The position numbers were made by a program, and so were the translations under genes. Shown here piece after piece: positions 42,450-50,877 of a stretch of 64,000 bases of DNA. Position 1 is the stretch's first letter; each line of letters opens with the position of its first letter. Origin of the DNA: Trinickia dinghuensis. GTDB lineage: Bacteria; Pseudomonadota; Gammaproteobacteria; Burkholderiales; Burkholderiaceae. The notes beneath the pieces are model-generated. The model had not been told where the DNA came from. It was given only the letters and a program-made list of their open reading frames with translations, and ran no database searches. The stretch spans positions 96,824 to 160,823 of the forward strand of contig NZ_QRGA01000013.1 in the NCBI RefSeq assembly GCF_003367175.1, written 5' to 3'.

Positions 42450-43648
42450 GCATCGACTCGACTCGCCTGCAGCCGCCGGCAACCGACGCCGCCGAGCAGA
42501 CGCAACTCGAGGAACAGCGCGTCGCCGATAGCCGTCGCCACCACTCGCATCATCGCGTGAGCCTGCGCAAGGCCACCGCCTTCAAGAACGCTTCGCAGAG
42601 TTCACAGGCGCGCAAGCCGCACAACCTCGAGGAAGGCCGCCGGCGCCTCGCCTCGAGCGGCCTGTCGCACAAAGTCATGCCGCGGCACGGCGACGGCCGC
42701 GGTCAGAACCGTCAGCATTCCGGCGGCGGCCAACAAAACGGTCAGCGCGGCGGCAAGCAGCAGCGCCAGGACGGTCAACGCAATCGCCAGCAACAACAAC
42801 GGCAAAAACAACAGCAACCGCAGCAACAGCCGCGTCAACAACAGCCGCGCCCCCGCGAGAACGTCCCTTCCCGTCAAGCGCAAACGCCATCGCGCGAAAC
42901 GGGCCGCATGACCGGAGACAGCCGGCAGGGGCTCAATGTCGACGGCGTCGGCGCGGCGGCCATGTTTCGCACGCCGAGATCGCTCGACGATGCGGCCAAT
43001 GCGACCGATGCGGAAAGCGCAAGAAACGCGAGCCGAGCCCCTGCTTCGTCCGGCAACGACCGCGGCCATACGCCCCGTCAGCCGGGTGCCGGCATCGAAG
43101 CAGGCTCGCCGAACGATCTGCGCGCGCTGGCTGCTCGACTCGCCGATCGGCCGCTGATGCTGCGCGGCGCATTGCCACAAAAATTCGCCGAATTGCAATG
43201 GCTCACCGCGACGAGCGAGTGGCCGACACGCGAGCAAATGGCTCTGATGCTCGACATGCTCGACGCGCATGGATGGCTCGACGCGGCCAACGGCGCCGAC
43301 TCGGCGGATCAAGCGCGTCTCGACACGCTCGAACGCGTCGCCCAGCTACTGACCGACGCGCGTGCGCAGCGGCCCGATCTGAAGCTGCCCGACCCTACCT
43401 CCGAATCCGGCCAGACTTGGTTCCTGCTGGCGCCGCTCGTGACGCTCGCGAGCTTGCGCCGCTTCGCGCCGGCGCTTAGCGAGCGCTCGCGCCGCCATCT
43501 GCAAACCGCGCTGGCGACGCTGCGTTTCGGCCGGCGTGCGCCGGTCGATGCCGTGCAAGCGCGCGAACCCGGCGACGGACACACCCGCGACGGCGGCGAA
43601 GGACAACGGCACGGCACCCCGAACGACGACACTTCGGAGAACTCGTGA
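42446..43648 (+). CDS. hpaA: HpaA-like T3SS control protein with Gln/Arg-rich domain
   Basis: A 400-residue protein in the position of hpaA (Xanthomonas) and hrpV (Ralstonia), directly after sctS and before sctD. The N-terminal half is highly basic and Gln-rich (RNRQQQQRQKQQQPQQQPRQ around residues 112-131), which would be disordered. The C-terminal half is globular (LRALAARLADRPLMLRGALP, then SGQTWFLLAPLVTLASL). HpaA in Xanthomonas is a secreted control protein that works with HpaB. The low-complexity tract is much longer than I would expect for HpaA, so homology is based on context plus C-terminal character. An hrp box overlaps its last codons. Confidence 0.65.
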   Translation: MSIDSTRLQPPATDAAEQTQLEEQRVADSRRHHSHHRVSLRKATAFKNASQSSQARKPHNLEEGRRRLASSGLSHKVMPRHGDGRGQNRQHSGGGQQNGQRGGKQQRQDGQRNRQQQQRQKQQQPQQQPRQQQPRPRENVPSRQAQTPSRETGRMTGDSRQGLNVDGVGAAAMFRTPRSLDDAANATDAESARNASRAPASSGNDRGHTPRQPGAGIEAGSPNDLRALAARLADRPLMLRGALPQKFAELQWLTATSEWPTREQMALMLDMLDAHGWLDAANGADSADQARLDTLERVAQLLTDARAQRPDLKLPDPTSESGQTWFLLAPLVTLASLRRFAPALSERSRRHLQTALATLRFGRRAPVDAVQAREPGDGHTRDGGEGQRHGTPNDDTSENS

Positions 43649-43694
43649 TCGCTTCGCCCCGAAGGGCAAAGCGCCCGCCGCACCCATCTACACT
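43633..43694 (+). promoter_or_regulatory. hrp_II-type promoter upstream of sctD
   Basis: TTCGG, 15 bases, TTCGC at 43633-43657, then exactly 31 bases, then TACACT (43689-43694), an exact YANNNT. sctD starts at 43760. The box lies in the last codons of the hpaA-like gene and would give sctD-hrpD6-hrpY-hpaB its own HrpB-dependent start. Confidence 0.8.
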
Positions 43695-43759
43695 GCCTCC
43701 AACATTCGCACGGCGGTGTGCGCCGATCCACCAGTGACCGATCATCGTATGGCATCCGA

Positions 43760-44890
43760 ATGAAGACCTTGCGCATCCTCACCGGCGCTCACGCGGGCAT
43801 CCAGGTTCGGCTCGAACCGGGCCGCTACCGGATCGGCAAGGGCGACGAAACCGACGTCTGCATCACGGATTGGGACGACGACGAAGTGCTCGTCGAACTC
43901 GACGATGCGGGTGGGTTGCGCGCATGGCGCAATACCGGCGACGCCGGTCGCGCCGAGCCGCCCGCCGAGCCGCGCGAGAACGAGCCGACGCTCGACGCCT
44001 CCGTGGTGCTGATACCCGATCTCGTGCCGTTCCCGTTTGGAAACACGGTGCTCTGCTTCGGCGCCGACGACGTACCCTGGCCCCCCGATATCGAACTGCT
44101 CGCGGGCATGTATCGAGGCACGCGCGAGGAAAGCGCGCAGCAGCCGGCACCCGGCGAAGCGCGCGATGCGCTCGACGCACAGCGGCGCCAGCGCCGGCTG
44201 CGCCGCGCGGCGGCGGGGATCTTGGCGCTCGGCGGCGTGACGCTCGTCGCATCGGGGCTGTTGGGACGGCCTCGCGCGCACGCGAATACGCTTGCGTCGT
44301 CCGATCCCGCTCAGCTCGCCGCGCAAGTCAACGCGGCGCTCGGCGCGGCCCATCTGCCCGCGCTGCACGCCGCCGCGCACGGTGCCCTGGTCGAGGTCGA
44401 TGGCTTCGTCGCCAACGCCGCGCAAGACCTCGCCGCACGCGGCGTTTTGATGAAGCTCGACGACGCGCGTGTCGTCCGTCGCTACGACGTCGAGCAGACC
44501 GATCTGGCCAGCCTCGAGGAATCGCTCGGCAGCGACGGCGTGCATGTCGCCTGGCGCGAGCCGGGGGTGCTCAGCGTGACCGGCGAAGTGGCATCGCTGT
44601 CACGACTGCGCAACGCGCTCGACCGCGTGCAAACCGATCTCGACTCGAACGTGCGACGGATCGAAGTCGACGTCACGCAAAGCACCAACGCCCTGCCGCA
44701 GACGGAATACACCTCGATGATGGCGGCCGGCGGCACGCTCTACGTGCAGACCTCCGACGGCATCAAGCATTTGTTCGTCGACGGCGCGCCGACGGACGGC
44801 GCACCGGCTCGGCTGCGCGAAACGCTCGTACCGGCTCGCGCGCCGGCGCAGCTCGCCGATGCAAAAGACCCTTCCCCGCAACAGCACTAG
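43760..44890 (+). CDS. sctD: T3SS inner-membrane ring protein SctD (HrpD5-like)
   Basis: A 376-residue protein. Residues about 1-110 are an FHA-like cytoplasmic domain (MKTLRILTGAHAGIQVRLEP, then GRYRIGKGDETDVCITDWDD). One transmembrane helix follows (AAAGILALGGVTLVASGLLG, about residues 155-175). The periplasmic part has BON/ring-building repeats ending in VTGEVASLSRLRNALDRVQT. SctD forms the outer of the two inner-membrane rings with SctJ. The ATG at 43760 opens the FHA strand directly. It is behind its own hrp box. Confidence 0.9.
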   Translation: MKTLRILTGAHAGIQVRLEPGRYRIGKGDETDVCITDWDDDEVLVELDDAGGLRAWRNTGDAGRAEPPAEPRENEPTLDASVVLIPDLVPFPFGNTVLCFGADDVPWPPDIELLAGMYRGTREESAQQPAPGEARDALDAQRRQRRLRRAAAGILALGGVTLVASGLLGRPRAHANTLASSDPAQLAAQVNAALGAAHLPALHAAAHGALVEVDGFVANAAQDLAARGVLMKLDDARVVRRYDVEQTDLASLEESLGSDGVHVAWREPGVLSVTGEVASLSRLRNALDRVQTDLDSNVRRIEVDVTQSTNALPQTEYTSMMAAGGTLYVQTSDGIKHLFVDGAPTDGAPARLRETLVPARAPAQLADAKDPSPQQH

Positions 44891-44900
44891 GAGAACATCG

Positions 44901-45164
44901 ATGTACGAAGCTTTGGAAGCGATCCGAGACGAACTGAAGCGTCTACCGGCCATGCTCGCATCCGACGACGCGACGAGCCGCGTGCGCCGCGTGAGCGAAG
45001 CGTTCGACCAGACGATCCGGCTGATCGCCGAGCGCCCGCGCGACGTTGCCGGCGAAGCGCAGCGCGCGCAACTGCAAACGCTCTATCGCGGGCTGCTCGC
45101 GGCATCCCGGCTGGTGCAGCGGCTGCACGAATTGCCCAATCCGGGCCAAGCGGCGCCGCTGTAG
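44901..45164 (+). CDS. hrpD6: HrpD6-family small T3SS protein
   Basis: An 87-residue helical protein starting MYEALEAIRDELKRLPAMLA and ending in LRAASRLVQRLHELPNPG-like sequence. Size, helicity and position after sctD match hrpD6 of Xanthomonas and hrpX of Ralstonia solanacearum (the small gene of that name, not the AraC regulator). Its function is poorly defined; in Xanthomonas it affects pilus or translocon gene expression. It starts 10 bases after sctD, with GGAGA upstream. Confidence 0.75.
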   Translation: MYEALEAIRDELKRLPAMLASDDATSRVRRVSEAFDQTIRLIAERPRDVAGEAQRAQLQTLYRGLLAASRLVQRLHELPNPGQAAPL

Positions 45165-45237
45165 CGCGCGACCGATCGTCAAGCACGGTACCGAGTTGAA
45201 ACAAGCGACCTGAGTTATTCGAACAAGGAGTACTGAC

Positions 45238-45447
45238 ATGGTGATGATAGATCTGGGTTCATCGGGCGGCGTTGGGGAGGGCGGCGGCGGCAGCGAAATC
45301 TCGGCCATCAGCTCGATCCTGAACTCGATGATTCCGGTGATGACGGCCGCCGCATCCGCGCAAGTCCAAATGGCGATGGTGATGGCTGTGCTGAACGTCG
45401 CAAAGACCGCGGCATCGGACGTCGAGGATGCGTCGAAGAAGAGTTGA
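45238..45447 (+). CDS. hrpY: Hrp pilin/needle subunit (HrpY/HrpE-like)
   Basis: A 69-residue protein with a strong AAGGAG ribosome site, consistent with high output. The first 20 residues are Gly/Ser-rich; the rest is one amphipathic alpha-helical stretch (MTAAASAQVQMAMVMAVLNV, then AKTAASDVEDASKKS), as in HrpY of Ralstonia and HrpE of Xanthomonas, the extracellular T3SS pilus subunit. Position after hrpD6 and before hpaB matches Ralstonia. Its C-terminal 21 residues recur in the proline-rich protein at 23832-24677. Pilins of this class diverge fast, so identification leans on size, composition and order. Confidence 0.8.
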   Translation: MVMIDLGSSGGVGEGGGGSEISAISSILNSMIPVMTAAASAQVQMAMVMAVLNVAKTAASDVEDASKKS

Positions 45448-45522
45448 TGCGCGCGCGGCGCGCCGCATTCATGCCGTGCGCTCACGGTGCACGCCGCGCT
45501 CTCATTTCTTCCCCGGACCGAC

Positions 45523-45978
45523 ATGAGCTTCGAGCACTTTGAAAACGTCGTACGCGATGTCTGCGAGGTGGTCGGACTACCCGACGCGGAGCACGTGCTC
45601 GACACGCGCGCGATCGAGGTGGAAGGCTTCGACGTGCGTCTCGACCACTTCGAAAACGACCAGGACGCGATGTATGTGAACTTCCACTATGGGACGGTGA
45701 CCGCGGGACGCACGCTGGTGATCTTCCGGCTGATGCTCGAGGCGAATTTGCTGATCTACGCGCAGGACCAGGCGCAGCTCGGTCTCGACACCGATACCGG
45801 CGGCATCATCCTGATCGTGCGGCTGCCCTTCGCCGACGGCATCGACGGCAACGCGGTGGCCGATCTGTTGTCGCACTACGCCGAGCATGGCCGCTACTGG
45901 CGCCGCCACATCATCGAGTCGAGCGACGAAATGTTCGCCGGCATCGCACGCGGCGATTACATGTGGCTGCGCGCATGA
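45523..45978 (+). CDS. hpaB: T3SS chaperone HpaB-like
   Basis: A 151-residue acidic protein with a CesT/Tir-chaperone-type fold pattern: an N-terminal helix (MSFEHFENVVRDVCEVVGLP), a beta-rich core (DAMYVNFHYGTVTAGRTLVI, then IILIVRLPF) and a C-terminal helix. HpaB is the general export-control chaperone of Hrp2 systems that releases effectors to the ATPase. The start ATG at 45523 is preferred over an in-frame start at 45487. It is the last T3SS gene before the intergenic region and the pilus operon. Confidence 0.82.
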   Translation: MSFEHFENVVRDVCEVVGLPDAEHVLDTRAIEVEGFDVRLDHFENDQDAMYVNFHYGTVTAGRTLVIFRLMLEANLLIYAQDQAQLGLDTDTGGIILIVRLPFADGIDGNAVADLLSHYAEHGRYWRRHIIESSDEMFAGIARGDYMWLRA

Positions 45979-46297
45979 GTGAGCATGAAAACACCCGCGT
46001 GCCAAGACGAACCCTGTAACAACTTAATTTTTTTCTTCAGACGGAAACGAACTTGCCGTAATATAGCTTGGTCAATTACCCGAGAGAGGGGCAATTGACC
46101 ATAAAAATAAGGCTATTTCAAAGGGTTGACGCTCGGTACGACGCGGCTGCAATTGAAGAGCCGGGACCGGATTTGCCGTCGTCAGCGACCAGAATTATCA
46201 CCACTTAGTGGGATATATCGTGGCCACGATAGACAGGAGACGCCCGCCGCATTCGGGCGATAGCGCGCGCGAAGGCCCGAGGTCGGCACCGCGCAAA
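45979..46297. other. AT-rich intergenic region between T3SS and pilus operons
   Basis: This 319-base stretch carries no supported gene. It contains a T-run (ATTTTTTTC at 46027-46035) that may end the T3SS transcript, and then an AT-rich block with a -10-like TAATAT at 46059-46064. It has no TTCG-N16-TTCG box. The pilus operon promoter is probably here. An in-frame GTG at 46208 could extend pilL upstream. Confidence 0.6.
46070..46100. repeat. Stem-loop GGTCAATT ... AATTGACC
   Basis: Eight-base perfect arms, one mismatch, then three more G-C pairs around a 7-base purine loop (GAGAGAG). It lies 198 bases before pilL. It has no T-run, so it could be an operator, a leader RNA structure or an mRNA-stability element. 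Confidence 0.6.
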
Positions 46298-47212
46298 ATG
46301 CCGGCGATTCAGACCATCAAAGCACTGCTGTGCTGTGCATGGCTTGCATGCTGCGCGGCCCATGCGTCGGATTCACAGGTCATCGTAGAAGGCTCGCGGC
46401 ACGTCGGAGACGCCGTTCGCGTGGGCGGCCACAGCGTGCCGCTGCTGCACGCGCTCGAAGAAGTCGTGCCGGCCCACTACAGTGTCAACGTCCCGAATGC
46501 CGGCCCATGGGCCGACGTCTCCGTGAGCTGGGATCGGGGCGGCTCGCTCGTTCACGTACTCGGTGAAATTCTGTCGGTGAACCCGTTGCTGCAGGCTCAC
46601 ATCGACACGGACCTCGGCCTCGTCACCGTCACCGAACGCGCGCGCTCGCCTGAAGACACGGCGTCATCGCAGCCGGCCATGCCGGCGGCACAGCCCAATT
46701 CCGTTGCGGCCACAACGACCGCGGCCGCCCCCTTGCTGCCGAATGCGGCGGCCGCGAGCCCCGGCGGCCCGATCGAGCCGCCGTTGATGCAAACTCAAGC
46801 CGCGGCGGCCCCGATCGCGGCCCCCATGGCGGCACCCTCGTTGCCGGTATCCGCCTCCCCCACGGCACTAGCGTCTACTCGATTGCCCGCTCGCGTGGCG
46901 CCGTCCGTGCCGCCCGCCGTCATGTCGCCGCCATCGCCGCCATTGCCGGCCGCTCAAGCCGAGTGGCAATTGCGGATATCCGACGGATCGGTGCGCCAGG
47001 CACTTGCGCGCTGGGCTCAAGAAGCAGGCTGGCAGTTCGTCTGGGACGTACCGACCGATTTCGCGATCGACGCGACGGCCACGATACACGGCACCCTCGC
47101 CCAAGCGCTGCGCCAGGTCGTCGATGCGCTGGCGAGTTCGCAGGTCCCGATCCAGGTCGTCATGTACGAGCGCAACCGCGTCTTGCGCGTCATTGCCAAG
47201 GGGGCAAGCTGA
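46298..47212 (+). CDS. pilL: Type IVb pilus protein PilL/TcpQ-like
   Basis: A periplasmic protein of about 304 residues. The ATG at 46298 opens a signal peptide (LLCCAWLACCAAHASD). The N-terminal domain resembles the secretin-associated domain of PilL (VPAHYSVNVPNAGPWADVSV). A long Ala/Pro linker follows, and the C-terminal 95 residues match the TcpQ toxin-coregulated pilus domain (WQLRISDGSVRQALARWAQE, then FAIDATATIHGTLAQALRQV). TcpQ-like proteins help the secretin reach and stay in the outer membrane. It is the first gene of the operon; its stop and the pilN start share one base. Confidence 0.8.
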   Translation: MPAIQTIKALLCCAWLACCAAHASDSQVIVEGSRHVGDAVRVGGHSVPLLHALEEVVPAHYSVNVPNAGPWADVSVSWDRGGSLVHVLGEILSVNPLLQAHIDTDLGLVTVTERARSPEDTASSQPAMPAAQPNSVAATTTAAAPLLPNAAAASPGGPIEPPLMQTQAAAAPIAAPMAAPSLPVSASPTALASTRLPARVAPSVPPAVMSPPSPPLPAAQAEWQLRISDGSVRQALARWAQEAGWQFVWDVPTDFAIDATATIHGTLAQALRQVVDALASSQVPIQVVMYERNRVLRVIAKGAS

Positions 47213-48936
47213 TGAGTGCATTCGGTCGTCACTTCACTGCCGTTGCGGCATGCCTCGCGCTGCTGACCGGCTGCACGGGTCTGCTTTCAAGCATCGATCG
47301 CGACACCGGCGCCGACAACGCGCACGCAACCCGGCTGCTCGGCCGATCCGAGGCCGGCGACAACCGCGCATCGGATGCGGATGCGGATGCCGACGCCGTC
47401 GTCGTCAAGGATCAGCTCTGGCTGTCCGGCAAGACCCTCAAACTGACGAAGACGGTCGCGCTGCCGCCCGTATTCGACGAACCGGCCAGCTTCGATGGCA
47501 CCGTCGATTCGCTCAGAACGTTCGCCGATCGCATCTCGCGCCTCGTTCACGTTCCGGTGAAGGTCGCGCCCAGCGCAGCCGAAGCCGCCGCGCGCGCCAC
47601 GGAACCCGCCGGTATGTCGAACGAAACGGGCACCGGCACACCGGGCACGCCGCCGCTGCCGACAGGCATGCTGCAAGCGCCGGGGCTGCATGCGTCAGCC
47701 TCGCGACGCGGCGCCTCGATTCCGTCCACGCCCGTCCACATCGCCTATTCGGGCGGCACGCTGCATGGCTTGCTCGACACGGCCACCGCGCGCTTCGGGG
47801 TCTATTGGAAATACGAAGGCAACGCGATCGTCTTCTTCTATACGGAGACGCGCGTCTTCCAAGTGCAGGCGATTCCCGGCGATTCGTCGGTCGCGACCAA
47901 CGTCGTGAGCGGCGCGAGCAACTCGGGCGGTCAATCGTCGAGCGGCACACCGGCCGCCGGCACGACGATCGGCGGCGGCACCGGCACGACCGGAGCCATG
48001 CCGTCGGTGTCGTCGACCAACACCGACAACATCGCGATGAACGCGCAATTGTCCGTCTATAACGGTTTGCAGACCGCGATCAAGGCCATGCTCTCGCCGG
48101 CCGGATCGGTCATCACGACGCCGGCGACGGGCTCGATTTCGGTCACCGACACACCCGACGCGCTCGAACGCATCGGGGAGTACATGGCGCAGCAAAACCG
48201 CGTACTGTCGCGGCAAGTGCTTGTCAACGTCACCGTGCTGTCCGTCACGCTCAACTCCGGCGACAGCTACGGCATCGACTGGAAAGCCGTTTATCAAGCG
48301 CTCGGCACGCGGTTCGGCATCACGACGGCCTTTACGAGTCTGATCTCGAGTCCGAATCAGTACTCGGCCACGGTCATCTCGCCCTCGAGCCGTGCCGATG
48401 CGACGTCCGCGGTGATCAGCGCGCTCTCGACGCAAGGCTCGGTGCGCCGCAAGACCTCGGCTTCGCTCACGACGATGAACGATCAGCCGGTGCCGGTTCA
48501 AGTCGCGGAGCAGCAAAGCTACCTCGCCCAGATCTCGACGACGAACACCGTGAACGTAGGCAGCGAGACTTCGTTGACGCCCGGCTCGGTGACGACCGGC
48601 TTCAACCTCACGCTGCTGCCGCACGTGCTCGACGACGGCACCGTCATGATGCAGTTCTATACGAACATCTCATCGCTCGTGGCGTTGCAGCAGTTCGGGT
48701 CGAACGGCGAGGAGATACAGCTTCCGACCGTCGACACGCGCAACTTCCTGCAGCGCATCGCGGTGAAATCGGGGCAGACGCTCGTGATCAGCGGGTACGA
48801 GGGCATCACCGACCAGGGCAATCGACAAGGCGTCGGCACGCCTTCCAACTACGCGCTCGGCGGAGGGCTCAACGCATCGCGATCGCGGGAGATCATCGTC
48901 GTGCTGCTCTCGCCCGTGGTCATGAACGGCGCTTGA
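47212..48936 (+). CDS. pilN: Type IVb pilus secretin PilN (lipoprotein)
   Basis: A 574-residue outer-membrane secretin of the R64 PilN/BfpB group. The signal peptide ends in LLTGC with the lipid cysteine at residue 21. N-domains include IAYSGGTLHGLLDTATARFG and VTDTPDALERIGEYMAQQNR. The secretin beta domain has VLVNVTVLSVTLNSGDSYGI, ISALSTQGSVRRKTSASLTT and the end motif SREIIVVLLSPVVMNG. It would form the pore through which the pilus exits. It is distinct from the T3SS secretin at 57.8 kb. Confidence 0.9.
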   Translation: MSAFGRHFTAVAACLALLTGCTGLLSSIDRDTGADNAHATRLLGRSEAGDNRASDADADADAVVVKDQLWLSGKTLKLTKTVALPPVFDEPASFDGTVDSLRTFADRISRLVHVPVKVAPSAAEAAARATEPAGMSNETGTGTPGTPPLPTGMLQAPGLHASASRRGASIPSTPVHIAYSGGTLHGLLDTATARFGVYWKYEGNAIVFFYTETRVFQVQAIPGDSSVATNVVSGASNSGGQSSSGTPAAGTTIGGGTGTTGAMPSVSSTNTDNIAMNAQLSVYNGLQTAIKAMLSPAGSVITTPATGSISVTDTPDALERIGEYMAQQNRVLSRQVLVNVTVLSVTLNSGDSYGIDWKAVYQALGTRFGITTAFTSLISSPNQYSATVISPSSRADATSAVISALSTQGSVRRKTSASLTTMNDQPVPVQVAEQQSYLAQISTTNTVNVGSETSLTPGSVTTGFNLTLLPHVLDDGTVMMQFYTNISSLVALQQFGSNGEEIQLPTVDTRNFLQRIAVKSGQTLVISGYEGITDQGNRQGVGTPSNYALGGGLNASRSREIIVVLLSPVVMNGA

Positions 48937-48963
48937 TCACCCGGACCGCTCAGGAGCTCCGTC

Positions 48964-50277
48964 ATGGCGACGCAAGTCATCCAGATCGATCGGCAGCGCT
49001 TCATTTGCGGATTGTTCTGGCAATCGCTGTCGCGCCGGCACGAGTTGCGTGCCGAAGCGATCGAGTTGGCCGCACGATTGAATTTCGATGCGATGGTGCT
49101 GCGCATCGACCGCACGTTCGCGGGCGTCGGCTTCGCGAGCACGAAAGAAGGCGCCCAAGTCGGGCTGCCGTCGCTCGGCGCGCTGGTCTCGAAGGCGATC
49201 GCGACGGAGGGCGCGTTCTACGACGGCCGCCAACAGAGCGCGCCGAACTGGCTCGGCGCCTTTAGTCTGCCCGATGGCCGCTGGGCGTACTTCGCCGTGC
49301 GCGACGGCGCGTTTCTGCCGAACGGCGACTGGGCCGGAACGAGCGAAGAAGTTTTCGAACGGCTGCACAGCGACTACAGCCTCGGCGGCTGGAATGTCGT
49401 GATCGGCGATGCGCAGCTCGAAGTCCAGGGCTTTCACAACTTCTATCCGCGGCGGATAGAAGACATGATTCCGCGCCGCGGCGGCAAGCCTCACCTGCCC
49501 CGTTGGCTGAATCTGCGGCGCGTGTCGAGACAGGTTTCGCGGCGCACGCTCGCGGTCGCGGCACTCGCCGCCGCCTTGATCGCCGGCGGCGCGCTCGGCT
49601 TCCAAGCCTATCGCCGCCACGCACTCGAAGTCGCACGCGAGCAAGCATTCGAACAGATGCGCGCGCAATTGCTGCGGCACCCGCCGACGCAGTCCGCTCC
49701 GAGCAAACCGGTGCATCCCTGGGCGACGGAGCCCTCGCCCGAGGTATTCGTTCGCGCCTGTCTCAATCGCTTCTCGAATTTGGCGCCGGGCGGCTGGCAA
49801 CTCGACGAATATGACTGCAGAGCGTCGAACGTCAGTTACAGCTGGTCGCGCGACGGCTCGAACGTGGCGATGCTGATGGCGATCGAGCCGCGTGCGGTGA
49901 TCGACAACGACGGCGACCATGCAACCTACGTCGAGCCGCTGGCGCTGCCCGCGGGCGGCGACGACGCAATCGAAAGCATTCGGCGCGTGCGATTGCGCAT
50001 GTTGTCCGCGTTCCAATTGCTCGGCGTGAATTTCGCGTTCGCACCGCAGGCGGCCGGCGTGCAGCAAAAGGGCCGTGTTTCGCAAACGCTCGACAAACTG
50101 CATGTGGGCGGCGCACCGCCGCCGCCCGGGTGGCACAGCTGGCGCATTTCGGCAAATCTCGGCGACGTATGGCCCGGCAGCGTGATCCATTACCTGGACG
50201 AGCCGGGCGTTCGAATCGAGAAACTCTCCTACAAGTCGGGGCAATGGTCACTAGACGGAGTGCTATATGAGGAATAG
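48964..50277 (+). CDS. pilO: Type IVb pilus assembly protein PilO
   Basis: A 437-residue bitopic protein of the PilO2 family of R64-type pili. An N-terminal cytoplasmic domain (ICGLFWQSLSRRHELRAEAI, then GAFSLPDGRWAYFAVRDG) is followed by one membrane helix (TLAVAALAAALIAGGALGF near residue 205) and a periplasmic domain. It is thought to be part of the inner-membrane platform that aligns with the secretin. It starts 27 bases after pilN and overlaps pilP by 11 bases. Confidence 0.82.
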   Translation: MATQVIQIDRQRFICGLFWQSLSRRHELRAEAIELAARLNFDAMVLRIDRTFAGVGFASTKEGAQVGLPSLGALVSKAIATEGAFYDGRQQSAPNWLGAFSLPDGRWAYFAVRDGAFLPNGDWAGTSEEVFERLHSDYSLGGWNVVIGDAQLEVQGFHNFYPRRIEDMIPRRGGKPHLPRWLNLRRVSRQVSRRTLAVAALAAALIAGGALGFQAYRRHALEVAREQAFEQMRAQLLRHPPTQSAPSKPVHPWATEPSPEVFVRACLNRFSNLAPGGWQLDEYDCRASNVSYSWSRDGSNVAMLMAIEPRAVIDNDGDHATYVEPLALPAGGDDAIESIRRVRLRMLSAFQLLGVNFAFAPQAAGVQQKGRVSQTLDKLHVGGAPPPPGWHSWRISANLGDVWPGSVIHYLDEPGVRIEKLSYKSGQWSLDGVLYEE

Positions 50278-50872
50278 GAATGACCACGCAATGATCGTGT
50301 GGATGGTCGCCGGCTCCCTCGCGTGGCCCGCTTGCGCACTGGCGACGGGAGACGCCTCCGCCGCGAGCGCTGGTACGAAGCCGCTGGCCGCGGCCTCTGC
50401 TGCTACCGCCGCCCCTGCGTCCCCCGCTCCGGCGACGCAGGCCACCACGCAGGCCGCTACCGAATTGATGCAGTTGCAGGAAGAAACCCTGCTGCTCAAA
50501 GCCCAGCTGAAAAAGCTCGATGCCCAAGCGCAGGTGGCCGAGCGGGAAGAAGCGCTGCGCCGGATGGGCGGCCCGGTCGCGTATGGCGAGCTCGCGCTGA
50601 CCGCCACGCAAAGCCTCGGCAAGGTAACGAGCGCCACGCTCTCGAGCAGCGACGGCGCGGAGTTCAGCGTCCGGGCCGGCGAAGTCCTGCCGAACGGCAT
50701 GCGTGTCGTGTCGATCCGCCCGGGTGCCGTCGTGCTCGCGGGCCGAAGCGGCCATCGCGAGACGCTCGCCGTCGTTCCGCCGCAGCAAAGCCTGCGCGAT
50801 GCGTCGGTGACGGGTCCCGCGAACGGCGCCGGCCTATCGCCGCTCCCGCCCCTGCCCACTTCATTGAGGTGA
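50267..50872 (+). CDS. pilP: Type IVb pilus assembly protein PilP
   Basis: A 201-residue protein with an N-terminal signal or anchor (IVWMVAGSLAWPACALA). A coiled coil follows (MQLQEETLLLKAQLKKLDAQ), then a small beta domain (FSVRAGEVLPNGMRVVSIRP). This is the layout of R64 PilP, which bridges the inner platform and secretin. The C-terminal tail is Pro-rich. It begins inside the end of pilO and lies 5 bases before the ATPase start. Confidence 0.8.
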   Translation: MRNRNDHAMIVWMVAGSLAWPACALATGDASAASAGTKPLAAASAATAAPASPAPATQATTQAATELMQLQEETLLLKAQLKKLDAQAQVAEREEALRRMGGPVAYGELALTATQSLGKVTSATLSSSDGAEFSVRAGEVLPNGMRVVSIRPGAVVLAGRSGHRETLAVVPPQQSLRDASVTGPANGAGLSPLPPLPTSLR

Positions 50873-50877
50873 CCGCG

